A stretch of DNA of 64,000 nt from Lentibacillus siamensis (GCF_039522605.1 NZ_BAAADS010000001.1:124001-188000); one strand, 5' to 3'. Positions 8,883 through 16,549 are shown, numbered from the stretch's first letter. Translations and numbers: made by a program. The notes: a model not told the origin generated them from the sequence alone.

Positions 8883-8969
8883 TCAAATAATCACTGTCAT
8901 TTTACTTTTCCCATTATACATTAGCGTCATATCCACTAATAACAATCCATGTTTGTATTTTATTTTCAT
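8883..8969 (-). pseudogene. truncated retropepsin-like aspartic protease gene, 5' remnant
   Basis: ATG at 8969, with AAGGAG 11 nt upstream, opens a 28-codon frame: MKIKYKHGLLLVDMTLMYNG, then KSKMTVII and a stop. I recall retropepsin-like bacterial proteins that begin this way and continue into a DTGA active-site loop. Here the frame ends exactly where that loop should follow, so no active site remains. It lies 1 bp past the partner remnant at 8971-9213. Confidence 0.5.
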
Positions 8970-8970
8970 G

Positions 8971-9213
8971 TTAGTAGAATCTCCTTAATCCTACATCTTG
9001 CCGGAATTCAAGCACAATATTTTCATGGGAAGTGTGATAAACTAAATCTACATCTTTTGATTTTAAAAGTTCTTTTGTTGCTGACTCGTCTGCTAGAGGT
9101 CTTATAACAGCCACATCTTCAATAATTTCTTAATAGTTTTCAATATGAGACGATAGTACTTTCAGTTTAACAAATTGATCCGGGTACATATTTCTAACTT
9201 CTGGCCATTTCAA
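8971..9213 (-). pseudogene. conserved small protein gene with an internal stop, partner of the retropepsin remnant
   Basis: An 81-codon frame begins at a TTG (9213) 8 nt after AAAGGGG: MKWPEVRNMYPDQFVKLKVL, then SSHIENY. It is broken by TAA at 9130-9132, then continues in the same frame as EIIEDVAVIRPLADESATKE and on to LVYHTSHENIVLEFRQDVGL. The frame is clean except for the one stop, so decay is recent. Its product would be a small cytoplasmic protein. I know such proteins only as neighbours of retropepsin-like genes. Confidence 0.55.
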
Positions 9214-9319
9214 TTCCACCGCCCCTTTCATTTAACATTATTATATGACTATTTTAACATTTACCATAGAACTTCATAATAAATATTGTCACAAATCCTT
9301 TTTAGAGAAAAGCGCCCGA

Positions 9320-9751
9320 TTAATGAATAGTTATTTTTTCTTCTTCGGCAAACTTCTTAATACGAGCTTCAATTTGGTCTCGAACACGTTGAAAAACCGA
9401 CCATTTTTCTTCTTCCGTTCCTTCAGCTTTGGCCGGATCATCAAAGCCCCAGTGATCCCTCTTTACATGCGGAGGTGTCATGGGACATTTATCTTTTGCA
9501 TCTCCACAAAGCGTAATTGCATAATCGGCTTGATTTAACAGCCCTGCATCGATGATTTTAGATTCCTGTTGTGAAATGTCTACCCCCACTTCTTTCATCG
9601 CTATAATGGCATTCGGATTAACGCCGTGGGCTTCTATACCCGCTGAATAAACATCAATTTTGTCGCCAAGATATTTATGGCCAAATCCTTCAGCTATCTG
9701 ACTGCGACAAGAATTCCCGGTGCACAAAAAATAAATGATTGGTTTAGGCAT
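9320..9751 (-). CDS. arsC: arsenate reductase, thioredoxin-coupled
   Basis: A 143-residue arsenate reductase of the low-molecular-weight phosphatase type that reduces As(V) to As(III) with thioredoxin. The P-loop FLCTGNSCRSQ holds nucleophile Cys10; the redox pair Cys82 and Cys89 sits in LCGDAKDKC. These numbers equal those of the S. aureus and B. subtilis enzymes. It is the last gene of arsR-arsB-arsC, so arsenite made here is passed to the ArsB pump. Length and residues are complete, so the enzyme should be active. Confidence 0.96.
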   Translation of the reverse strand: MPKPIIYFLCTGNSCRSQIAEGFGHKYLGDKIDVYSAGIEAHGVNPNAIIAMKEVGVDISQQESKIIDAGLLNQADYAITLCGDAKDKCPMTPPHVKRDHWGFDDPAKAEGTEEEKWSVFQRVRDQIEARIKKFAEEEKITIH

Positions 9752-9787
9752 GTGTACTCTCCTTTGCGTCCATTTTGATATGAGTTA

Positions 9788-11086
9788 CTATGAAATAATT
9801 TGAAGCCAGATATATAATCCGGTTAGCGTAATGAACAAGGTCGGAACCGTTAAAATGATACCCACTTTAAAGTAATAACCCCAAGAAATTTTAAAACCTT
9901 TTGTTGAAAGAACATGAAGCCATAATAATGTCGCTAAAGACCCGATAGGCGTGATTTTTGGACCTAAATCCGATCCAATAACGTTCGCATAAATTAACGC
10001 TTCTTTCATCATTCCCGATGTATTCGTTTCAGCAATTGCCAACGCATCTATCATTACAGTCGGCATATTGTTCATAACCGAAGACAAAAACGCGGCGATA
10101 AATCCCATTGAGATCGTGGCAACAAACAATCCTTGTTCTGTCGCAGATTGAATAACGTTAGCAAGTACGTCGGTTAATCCAACATTTCGTAACCCATAAA
10201 CGACGACATACATTCCTACAGAGAAAAAGACAATATCCCATGGGGCTCCTTTTACAACTTTAACAGTCTCTACCGCAGAACTTCTTCTCGCCATGATTAG
10301 GAAGAAGACCGCAACAATACCCGCTATAATGGAGACCGGGATTTCCAATGGTTGACTTGCAAAATACCCAACCAATAATATCGTAAGCACGACCCAAGAC
10401 AAGCGAAACATTTTATGATCTTTGATGGCTTGCTTTGGTTTTTCCAGTTGATTTACATCATAATCTTCCGGAATACTTTTCCTAAAGAACAGATAGAGTA
10501 CCAGAATACTTGCACCAATGGAAAAGAAATTCGGAACAATCATACGTGTCGCATATTCAATAAACCCAATTCCAAAAAAATCCGCAGAAACGATGTTAAC
10601 CAGGTTACTCACAACAAGCGGCAACGAGGCAGTATCCGCGATAAAACCACTCGCCATAATGAATGGTAGAATCATCTTTTCTTTAAAGTTTAAATTTCTT
10701 ACCATCGCGAGCACAATAGGCGTGAGAATCAGCGCAGCTCCATCATTAGCAAACAGAGCGGCAACAACAGCACCCAGTAGAATCACGTAAACAAACATTT
10801 TCTTTCCGTTTCCTTTGGCTATTCGAGCCATATGTAAAGCAGCCCATTCAAAAAAGCCAATCTCGTCAAGTATGAGCGAAATAATAATAATTGCTACAAA
10901 AGCCAATGTGGCATTCCAAACAATATCCGTGACGGCTAACACATCTTGAATATTAACCACACCTGCAATTAACGCTAAAATTGCTCCTCCACAAGCAGTC
11001 CAGCCAATTCCCAGGTTTTTTGGCTGCCAAATCACTAATACAAGCGTAAGTACAAAAATAATCGTTGCTACAATCACCAAATCCAA
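9788..11086 (-). CDS. arsB: arsenite efflux pump ArsB
   Basis: A ~432-residue membrane protein of the ArsB/NhaD ion-transporter superfamily that exports As(III)/Sb(III) driven by membrane potential. It aligns by eye along its whole length with staphylococcal ArsB: VIWQPKNLGIG, IVWNATLAFVAIIIISLILD, EIGFFEWAA, ALFANDGAALILTPIVLA and the late SDLGPKITPIGSLATLLWL. No arsA ATPase is present, so it works as a secondary pump. The start is set at TTG 11086, 7 nt after a GGGGGG ribosome site and matching the family N-terminus; a GTG at 11110 overlapping arsR is the alternative. Confidence 0.95.
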   Translation of the reverse strand: MDLVIVATIIFVLTLVLVIWQPKNLGIGWTACGGAILALIAGVVNIQDVLAVTDIVWNATLAFVAIIIISLILDEIGFFEWAALHMARIAKGNGKKMFVYVILLGAVVAALFANDGAALILTPIVLAMVRNLNFKEKMILPFIMASGFIADTASLPLVVSNLVNIVSADFFGIGFIEYATRMIVPNFFSIGASILVLYLFFRKSIPEDYDVNQLEKPKQAIKDHKMFRLSWVVLTILLVGYFASQPLEIPVSIIAGIVAVFFLIMARRSSAVETVKVVKGAPWDIVFFSVGMYVVVYGLRNVGLTDVLANVIQSATEQGLFVATISMGFIAAFLSSVMNNMPTVMIDALAIAETNTSGMMKEALIYANVIGSDLGPKITPIGSLATLLWLHVLSTKGFKISWGYYFKVGIILTVPTLFITLTGLYIWLQIIS

Positions 11087-11100
11087 ATGAATCCCCCCTA

Positions 11101-11445
11101 CTAACAGCACTGAATACGTAATCCCGCATCCTCCAGTGCACGTAATTTCTCTTTCTGATCAGGTATTTGCTCTAATATCTGTTGAACGATTGGGTATGTG
11201 GTATGGGAAGTATTTAGCGAATAAAAAATCCATTGTCCCCTTCGTTGTTCTTTTACAAGACCGGCATCCCTAAGTTTCCTTAAATGCTGGCTAATAGATG
11301 GCTGACTCATTTGCAAAACCTCAACAAACTCACACACACAACATTCACCATCTTTTACTAATCCTAAAATCGTTAAGCGTGTTTTATCACCTAAAAGCTT
11401 TAATGTCTGGGCGGCATTTTCAAGTTCAATTATTGTTTTTTCCAT
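11101..11445 (-). CDS. arsR: arsenic-responsive repressor ArsR
   Basis: A 114-residue winged-helix repressor of the ArsR/SmtB family. LGDKTRLTILGLVKDGECC leads into the arsenite-binding motif ECCVCEF (residues 34-40), which lies in the recognition-helix region with SQPSISQHLRKLRDAGLV. A second Cys pair ends the protein (IQCC). Arsenite binding to the cysteines releases the operator. The start at 11445 is chosen because AAAGGTG is 6 nt upstream. It heads arsRBC and overlaps the region upstream of arsB. Confidence 0.94.
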   Translation of the reverse strand: MEKTIIELENAAQTLKLLGDKTRLTILGLVKDGECCVCEFVEVLQMSQPSISQHLRKLRDAGLVKEQRRGQWIFYSLNTSHTTYPIVQQILEQIPDQKEKLRALEDAGLRIQCC

Positions 11446-11465
11446 CAGCATCACCTTTAATCATT

Positions 11466-11494
11466 AGTATATAAGCATATTATTATATGCGCAA
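11466..11494 (-). promoter_or_regulatory. ars promoter with ArsR operator
   Basis: On the minus strand: -35 TTGCGC (11489-11494), 17 nt, then -10 TATACT (11466-11471). The spacer holds a perfect palindrome with arms GCATAT/ATATGC around AATA (11475-11490), a typical ArsR site. Occupation would cover the spacer and block polymerase. Confidence 0.75.
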
Positions 11495-11835
11495 TAAAAA
11501 ATTACTTCTTAATCTTAAATAATAGGGCCGTTAATGGAATAAGATTCTATTTTATTGTTACCATAAAAAGGTCGTTTGGACAATAAATATCCAATAAGAT
11601 GAAACAGTATAAATGTAGTTCAAACGGTACGACTTTGTTTAATATGGATTTAAAGACTTTCATAATAAATAAAAATTAAAAATTTCCAAATTTTGAAGGT
11701 TACGGCTTACATACACCCTTTTAGGTGTGTATTCCTGAAAGAATATTTTTTAAGTATAAACTTGACAAATCGCAATCTAATGTTTCAAGTCACAATAGTG
11801 ATCATCTAGAAATTACTTAAAAAGTTAAATTGTCG
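11495..11835. other. AT-rich intergenic stretch, no gene seen
   Basis: Between the ars promoter and the tmRNA terminator I find no open frame with a ribosome site and no RNA gene. It contains a short hairpin (TACACCC/AGGTGTGTA-type arms near 11712-11730) and AT-rich filler. Confidence 0.5.
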
Positions 11836-11902
11836 TTTAAGCATATTCTTGGCGAAAATTATTTAAGCATATCCTTGCCGTCGCGGCAAACATATGCTTA
11901 AA
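11836..11902. repeat. direct repeat plus large hairpin downstream of tmRNA
   Basis: TTTAAGCATATTCTTGGCG (11836-11854) is followed 26 bp on by TTTAAGCATATCCTTGCCG (11862-11880). The second copy forms a hairpin with 11-bp outer arms TTTAAGCATAT/ATATGCTTAAA (11862-11872 and 11892-11902) and inner TTGCCG/CGGCAA. No T-run follows on either strand. Confidence 0.7.
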
Positions 11903-11912
11903 GTCACAAAAT

Positions 11913-11942
11913 AAAAAAACCACCAACATTATGTATTGGTGG
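11913..11942 (-). terminator. intrinsic terminator of ssrA
   Basis: The stem CCACCAA/TTGGTGG (11936-11942 and 11920-11926) is followed by T7. Its left arm includes the CCA end of the tmRNA, so the 3' end must be freed by trimming. Confidence 0.88.
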
Positions 11943-12573
11943 AGACGGTGGGACATGCTCTTCCATGCTTTCGACATGGCACTGACTATATCTTGAACCT
12001 GTTTCGTCAGGTTCTCCAGCGTCTTATGCGGAACATTAATTTACCCTTTTTTAGTATACATTCCACATCCTAGTACTACCAAGATGGCAGCCTATGAGTC
12101 GATACACGGCTGTTGGATTGCTCCACATACCGCTCGGCATTGCCATATCACTTTAAAGTGACTTAGGTTTCACCGATAAAGCCGGATTTTCACTTTTGTG
12201 TTGCCACAAAAGGCGACTATTTACTAATCGAACCCACGTCCAGAGATATCGCCACTCAAGCATCTACACGCATAGTTGGTATATTATCTTTCACTGCATC
12301 TTCAGCCTGCCAACAGGCTTCCGAGCAGCTAGTCTGATTGGTTTCAACCATCATCCTCAGACGGCGAATGACAGTATAGCCCGCTTCATTTGAGACCCTT
12401 CAATCTGCCACACGGGCGATGGCAGGAAGGATCGCTTTAGAACTACTTACGCAGCTGCTAAAGCAGGTTGATTTGTTTCTTTGCCAGTTATTATAGGCGA
12501 TAACGTTTTACGAGCCGTAACCTCGACGCGCAGCCTGAGCTCAATCTATCCCTGTCGAATCCGTAACGTCCCC
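11937..12573 (-). ncRNA. ssrA: transfer-messenger RNA gene, interrupted by an intron
   Basis: The tmRNA rescues ribosomes stalled on broken mRNA, together with SmpB. The 5' end reads GGGGACGTTACGGATTCGAC (from 12573). The 3' end reads CGTCTCC-A-CCA (to 11937) and pairs with GGGGACG to form the acceptor stem. The tag frame at 12485-12447 gives GKETNQPALAAA then TAA, with alanine added from the charged end. The T-stem halves GTGGG (12233-12237) and CCCAC (11948-11952) are 280 bp apart because a group I intron (11954-12226) splits the T-loop. The spliced product is 364 nt with a normal 7-nt T-loop TTCGATT. It lies 94 bp downstream of smpB, with its own promoter. Confidence 0.95.
11954..12226 (-). 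other. group I self-splicing intron in the tmRNA T-loop
   Basis: 273 nt with no open frame for an endonuclease. P1: the exon end CGAU pairs with intron GUCG (nt 10-13), giving the required U-G wobble at the 5' splice site. P2: CUUUUGUG/CACAAAAG capped by a GCAA tetraloop (nt 15-34). P8: GAACCUG/CAGGUUC. It is followed at once by the conserved J8/7-P7 element AAGAUAUAGUC, whose AGUC pairs with GACU in UAUCGACUCA (P7). P9: CCAUG/CAUGG. The intron ends in G, as group I introns do. The extra segment between the P7 strands (P7.1/7.2-like) suggests subgroup IA. Splicing would restore a canonical T-loop. Confidence 0.9.
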
Positions 12574-12626
12574 ATTTAGTGGAGAATCGCTCGGAATAGA
12601 ACGAGCAATATTCAATTGATAACTAT

Positions 12627-12654
12627 ATTATAACATATCGAATGCTGAAATCAA
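12627..12654 (-). promoter_or_regulatory. ssrA promoter
   Basis: TTGATT (12649-12654), a 16-nt spacer and a consensus TATAAT (12627-12632) lie about 54 bp before the mature 5' end of tmRNA. A strong vegetative promoter is expected for this abundant RNA. Confidence 0.75.
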
Positions 12655-12667
12655 GCCCTGGAAGCTT

Positions 12668-13132
12668 TTACCGCATGTTCTCCTTAATGGCACGGTCAAC
12701 ATCACGTTTCATTTGTTTACGTTTTAAGTCTTCCCGCTTATCATATTTCTTTTTCCCTTTTCCGAGGCCAATCAGCACTTTGGCAACACCATTTTTAATG
12801 TAAACTTTCAATGGCACCAGTGCATACCCTTGCTGTTGCGTCAGACCAACCAATTTATCTATTTCTTTGCGGTGCAGCAGCAGTTTCCGTGTGCGTGTCG
12901 GATCGTGATTGAACCGGTTGCCCTGCTCATACGTAGCAATATGCATATTGATCAGATGGACCTCACCTCTACTGATTCTTGCGTGCGAGTCCTTTAGATT
13001 TATCCGTCCGGCACGTATAGATTTAATTTCAGTACCCTGCAAAACAATTCCGGCTTCGTACGTTTCTTCAATAAAATAATCATGCCGGGCTTTTTTATTT
13101 TGTGCAATTGCTTTTCCATTTCCCTTTGGCAT
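12668..13132 (-). CDS. smpB: SsrA-binding protein SmpB
   Basis: A 154-residue basic protein that binds the tRNA-like domain of tmRNA and takes it to stalled ribosomes. Family marks are the opening KAIAQNKKARHDYFIEET, GIVLQGTEIKSIRAG, HARISRGEVHLINMHIA and the basic tail RKQMKRDVDRAIKENMR that reaches into the mRNA channel. AGGAGG precedes the start. It follows rnr and is followed by ssrA, the usual Bacillus order except for the ZIP transporter gene between rnr and smpB. Confidence 0.97.
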   Translation of the reverse strand: MPKGNGKAIAQNKKARHDYFIEETYEAGIVLQGTEIKSIRAGRINLKDSHARISRGEVHLINMHIATYEQGNRFNHDPTRTRKLLLHRKEIDKLVGLTQQQGYALVPLKVYIKNGVAKVLIGLGKGKKKYDKREDLKRKQMKRDVDRAIKENMR

Positions 13133-13272
13133 AGCGTGCGTCCTCCTACTTCATGCGTGAATCTTATTCTATCAAAAACCTCTGGGAAATCCAATTGTTT
13201 TCGATGGTGGTGGTGTTTTTATTAGCATCTTATATGATGAGTCAAGAAGAATTCCAAACTCTCCAGATAAAA

Positions 13273-14082
13273 TTAAATGATCAACAGCAAACTCAGCGCC
13301 ATGACAGCCATTCCGCTGATCAGACCATAGATGGACACGTGTGCTTCATCATATCTTTGAGCCGCTGGCAGCAATTCATCCAGAGAGATAAAGACCATGA
13401 TGCCGGCGACCGCTGCAAAAATAACACCAAATGTAATACCGTTCAAAAATGGCATCAAAATGAGAAAACCGACAACTGCTCCGACCGGTTCAGCCAGACC
13501 CGACAAAAACGAAAGCCGGAATGCTTTGCTTTTATCATCTGTTGCATAATATATCGGCACGGACACAGCGATTCCTTCCGGGATATTGTGTATCGCAACA
13601 GCTATTGTAATCGCAATCCCAAGTGCGGGATCCTGCAGTGTTGACATAAATGTTGCAATCCCTTCAGGAAAGTTATGAATTCCGATGGCCAAAGCAGTAA
13701 AAACACCCATCTTCAACAAAGCCGGATCCTGGATTTTGCTCCCGTTTTTCCGCATATCCTCGACTTTTTTCAGTTCATGCGGGTTTGATTGTTTCGGAAT
13801 AAACCGGTCAATCATGGCAATCAGAACAATTCCTGCAAAAAAAGAACCAACCGTCAGCCAGCTTCCACCCTGTTCTCCTAGTTCCTCAATCAGTGCTTCG
13901 TGTGCTTTCGTGAAAATATCGATGAACGAAACATAAATCATCACACCTGCTGAGAAACCAAGTGCATATGATAAAAATTTCGTATTGGTTGTTTTTGCAA
14001 AGAATGCCAATAAACTCCCTATCCCTGTTGCCAGTCCGGCGATCAATGTGAACAGGAAAGCTAATAAAACATCGTGTGACAC
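13273..14082 (-). CDS. ZIP family divalent metal transporter (ZupT-like)
   Basis: A 269-residue membrane protein with about eight segments, importing zinc or other divalent metals. The metal-binding helices carry IGIHNFPEGIATF (near residue 135) and VAIHNIPEGIAVS (near 165), and the variable loop is KKVEDMRKNGSK. The start is GTG at 14082, with GAGGAGG about 8-10 nt upstream; an ATG nearby is in another frame. It sits between rnr and smpB on the same strand, an insertion relative to B. subtilis. No clear Zur box could be assigned. Confidence 0.88.
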   Translation of the reverse strand: MSHDVLLAFLFTLIAGLATGIGSLLAFFAKTTNTKFLSYALGFSAGVMIYVSFIDIFTKAHEALIEELGEQGGSWLTVGSFFAGIVLIAMIDRFIPKQSNPHELKKVEDMRKNGSKIQDPALLKMGVFTALAIGIHNFPEGIATFMSTLQDPALGIAITIAVAIHNIPEGIAVSVPIYYATDDKSKAFRLSFLSGLAEPVGAVVGFLILMPFLNGITFGVIFAAVAGIMVFISLDELLPAAQRYDEAHVSIYGLISGMAVMALSLLLII

Positions 14083-14199
14083 TCCATACGCCTCCTCTTG
14101 TTGTCCTGCTTAACAAATGTTTACCTTGGTCAACTTTTATAATGACAATTACATTCTATTCCAATGATTTGCAAAATGCAACTATAAAAATTTCTTAGA

Positions 14200-14245
14200 A
14201 AACTGGGCTTATCGCCTAGCCATGGCGAAAGCCTTAGTTGACTTA
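14200..14245. repeat. interspersed hairpin repeat, copy A
   Basis: AACTGGGCTTATCGCCTAG then CATGGCGAAAGCCTTAGTTG and ACTTATGCA. It shares its layout (TAGAA-ACTTGGC-TTATC-GCCAAG ... GCCTTAGTTGAC) with copies at 28764, 37854 and 45282. It lies in the gap between the ZIP gene and the rnr terminator. Confidence 0.55.
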
Positions 14246-14281
14246 TGCAATAAGAAAGTATTTATACTTTCTTATTGCATA
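14244..14281. repeat. 18-bp perfect inverted repeat
   Basis: Arms TATGCAATAAGAAAGTAT (14244-14261) and its exact complement (14264-14281) are separated by 2 bp. The T-run lies on the wrong side for a terminator on either strand, and the rnr terminator stem begins beside it. The function is unknown. Confidence 0.8.
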
Positions 14282-14361
14282 AAAAAACTAATGCGGTTCC
14301 CTGCCACCACCCGAATTTTGTCGCAACGTATTCGGATGGCGGTCCGGTCCACATTAGTGTT
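14281..14361 (-). terminator. rnr terminator, large hairpin
   Basis: Minus strand: outer arms ACTAATG/CATTAGT (14352-14358 and 14288-14294), an inner CCGAAT/ATTCGG stem, then T7. The inner part (CTGCCACCACCCGAAT) resembles the palindrome at 22494-22528. Confidence 0.75.
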
Positions 14362-14380
14362 CTGGCGCTTATTAAAAAGT

Positions 14381-16549
14381 TTATCCTTTTTTCTGCTTAG
14401 CTTTTTTCCGTGGTGGCTGGCTATCCACCAATTCAAAGTCAACGACACGTTCATCGAGATTTACATGAACGACCCGTACATCAACTTCTTCACCGATACG
14501 GTAAATGTTGCCGGTGCGCTCGCCGATCATCGCGTAGCTTCGTTCATCAAAATGGTAGTAATCATCGGTTAGGTAACTTACATGGACAAGTCCTTCGACG
14601 GTATTTTCCAATTCGACAAACAAACCGAAATTGGTAACGGAGCTGATAACACCGGTAAATTCCTCGCCGATTTTATCCTGCATGAATTCAGCTTTTTTCA
14701 AATCATCGGTTTCCCGTTCGGCATCAACCGCTGCTCTTTCCATCCCAGATGTGTGACGGGCAATTTCTGGCATGTGTTCTTTCCAGTACTTAATTGTCTG
14801 CGGATCCATTTTCTTCTCAATCAGGTACGTGCGAATCAACCGATGAACAGTTAAGTCCGGATAACGGCGAATTGGCGAAGTGAAATGGGTGTAAAAATCG
14901 GTTGCCAGTCCGAAATGCCCGACACTCTGCGGGTCGTACTTCGCCTGCTGCATCGAACGCAACATCAGCTTGGACACAATCATTTCCTCGGGTTTGCCTT
15001 TCACACCTTCGATAATTTTCTGCAATGCCTGCGGGTGAACCTCATTTGCTTTTCCTTTCACGGCATAGCCAAGTCCTGCAACAAATTCAAAGAAATGCTG
15101 CAGCTTTCCTTCATCCGGGTCTTCATGGATCCGATGGATAAATGGAACATCCATCCAGTGAAAATGTTCCGCAACCGTTTCATTGGCCGCAAGCATAAAT
15201 TCCTCTATCAGTCTTTCCGCAACCGATCGTTCACGTAACACGACATCACTGGCTTTTCCATTTTCATCGACGAGTACTTGTGCTTCTTTGAAATCGAAAT
15301 CAATCGCCCCGCGTCCCATTCGCTTACCGCGTAAAATCGAAGCGAGTTTTTCCATCTGCTCGAACATCGGCACAAGTTCCTGATACTTATCACGGACTTC
15401 CGCATCGTGATCAACCAGAATTTTATTAACATCCTTATACGTCATGCGTTCATTGGTTTTAATCACACTTTGGAAAATTTCATGGTTGACCACTTCACCT
15501 TTTGGATTGATCTCCATTTCACAGCCAAGTGTCAGCCTGTCCACCTGTGGATTTAACGAGCATATTCCGTTGGATAGGCGATGCGGTATCATCGGAATCA
15601 CCCGGTCAACCAAATATACACTTGTTCCACGCTCAAATGCCTCTTTATCAATTGGCGTATTCTGCTCCACATAGTAACTCACATCCGCAATATATACACC
15701 AAGCATGTAGTTGCCATTATCCAGTTTTTTCACGGAAACCGCATCATCCAGGTCCTTGGCATCCGCACCGTCAATTGTAACTATCATTTCGTCACGACGG
15801 TCGACCCGGTTTTCCAGTTCACCCGGTTCAATTTCTTCCGGCGTGTTGGCTGCCTGATCCATAACCTCATCCGGAAAATCTATTTTAATGCCGTTCTTAT
15901 GAACGATCGAAAGAATATCAATTCCAGGATCGTTTTTATGACCCAAAATATAAATGATTTCGCCTTCCGCACTCTTGCCGGCTTCCGGATATTGCGTTAT
16001 ATGAACGATTACCTTATGTCCGGTAACTGCACCGCCAAAAGCATTTTTCGGAATAAAAATATCATTTGGAATCCGTTTGTCATCAGCAATCACAAAACCG
16101 AATGATTTATTATTTTCAAACGTTCCGACTACCTGATGTGTCGCCCGTTCCAAAATCCGAATAACCGTGCCTTCAGGTCTGTTGCCGTCATTGCTCTGTT
16201 TTTCCAGCCGGACCAGTACCGTATCATTGTTCATCGCCGACCCCATATCAGAATGATGGATATAAATGTCGGCCTGGTTGTCATCATCCGGGATTAAAAA
16301 TGCAAAACCTTTCGCATGCATTTGGATTCTGCCCCGGATCAAATTCATTTTTTCCGGTAATCCAAAACGATTTTTCCGGGTTCGGACAAGTTCCCCTGTC
16401 TCTTCCAATTCATTAAGCGATTTAATAAGTTTTTTAAAGTCTTCTGTTTCGGTCAATTCCAATTCCTGTTCCAATTCATTCACAGATAACGGTTTTTCCC
16501 GGTGTTCATTAAAATAATCACGTAATCTTTCTTTTACTGCTTCACTCAT
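14381..16549 (-). CDS. rnr: ribonuclease R
   Basis: A 722-residue 3'-5' exoribonuclease that degrades structured RNA and works with tmRNA/SmpB on non-stop mRNA. Domains in order: N-terminal helix-turn-helix (~1-65), two cold-shock domains (~70-225), the RNB catalytic domain opening EIEPGELENRVDRRDE with IDGADAKDLDDAVSV (Asp ligands), then HFGLATDFYTHFTSPIRRYP, an S1 domain (EFTGVISSVTNFGLFVELEN), and a Lys-rich tail. It is complete. It follows est, and a strong hairpin with T7 ends the unit. Confidence 0.97.
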   Translation of the reverse strand: MSEAVKERLRDYFNEHREKPLSVNELEQELELTETEDFKKLIKSLNELEETGELVRTRKNRFGLPEKMNLIRGRIQMHAKGFAFLIPDDDNQADIYIHHSDMGSAMNNDTVLVRLEKQSNDGNRPEGTVIRILERATHQVVGTFENNKSFGFVIADDKRIPNDIFIPKNAFGGAVTGHKVIVHITQYPEAGKSAEGEIIYILGHKNDPGIDILSIVHKNGIKIDFPDEVMDQAANTPEEIEPGELENRVDRRDEMIVTIDGADAKDLDDAVSVKKLDNGNYMLGVYIADVSYYVEQNTPIDKEAFERGTSVYLVDRVIPMIPHRLSNGICSLNPQVDRLTLGCEMEINPKGEVVNHEIFQSVIKTNERMTYKDVNKILVDHDAEVRDKYQELVPMFEQMEKLASILRGKRMGRGAIDFDFKEAQVLVDENGKASDVVLRERSVAERLIEEFMLAANETVAEHFHWMDVPFIHRIHEDPDEGKLQHFFEFVAGLGYAVKGKANEVHPQALQKIIEGVKGKPEEMIVSKLMLRSMQQAKYDPQSVGHFGLATDFYTHFTSPIRRYPDLTVHRLIRTYLIEKKMDPQTIKYWKEHMPEIARHTSGMERAAVDAERETDDLKKAEFMQDKIGEEFTGVISSVTNFGLFVELENTVEGLVHVSYLTDDYYHFDERSYAMIGERTGNIYRIGEEVDVRVVHVNLDERVVDFELVDSQPPRKKAKQKKG

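Noticed and set aside
12196..12393. Open frame on the plus strand across the tmRNA region
   Set aside because: It is antisense to tmRNA and its intron, has no ribosome site, and the RNA structure explains the sequence.
14100..14165. Zur or Fur-type box before the ZIP transporter gene
   Set aside because: The AT-rich partial palindrome (TGTAATTGTCATTATA) matches no operator consensus well enough.
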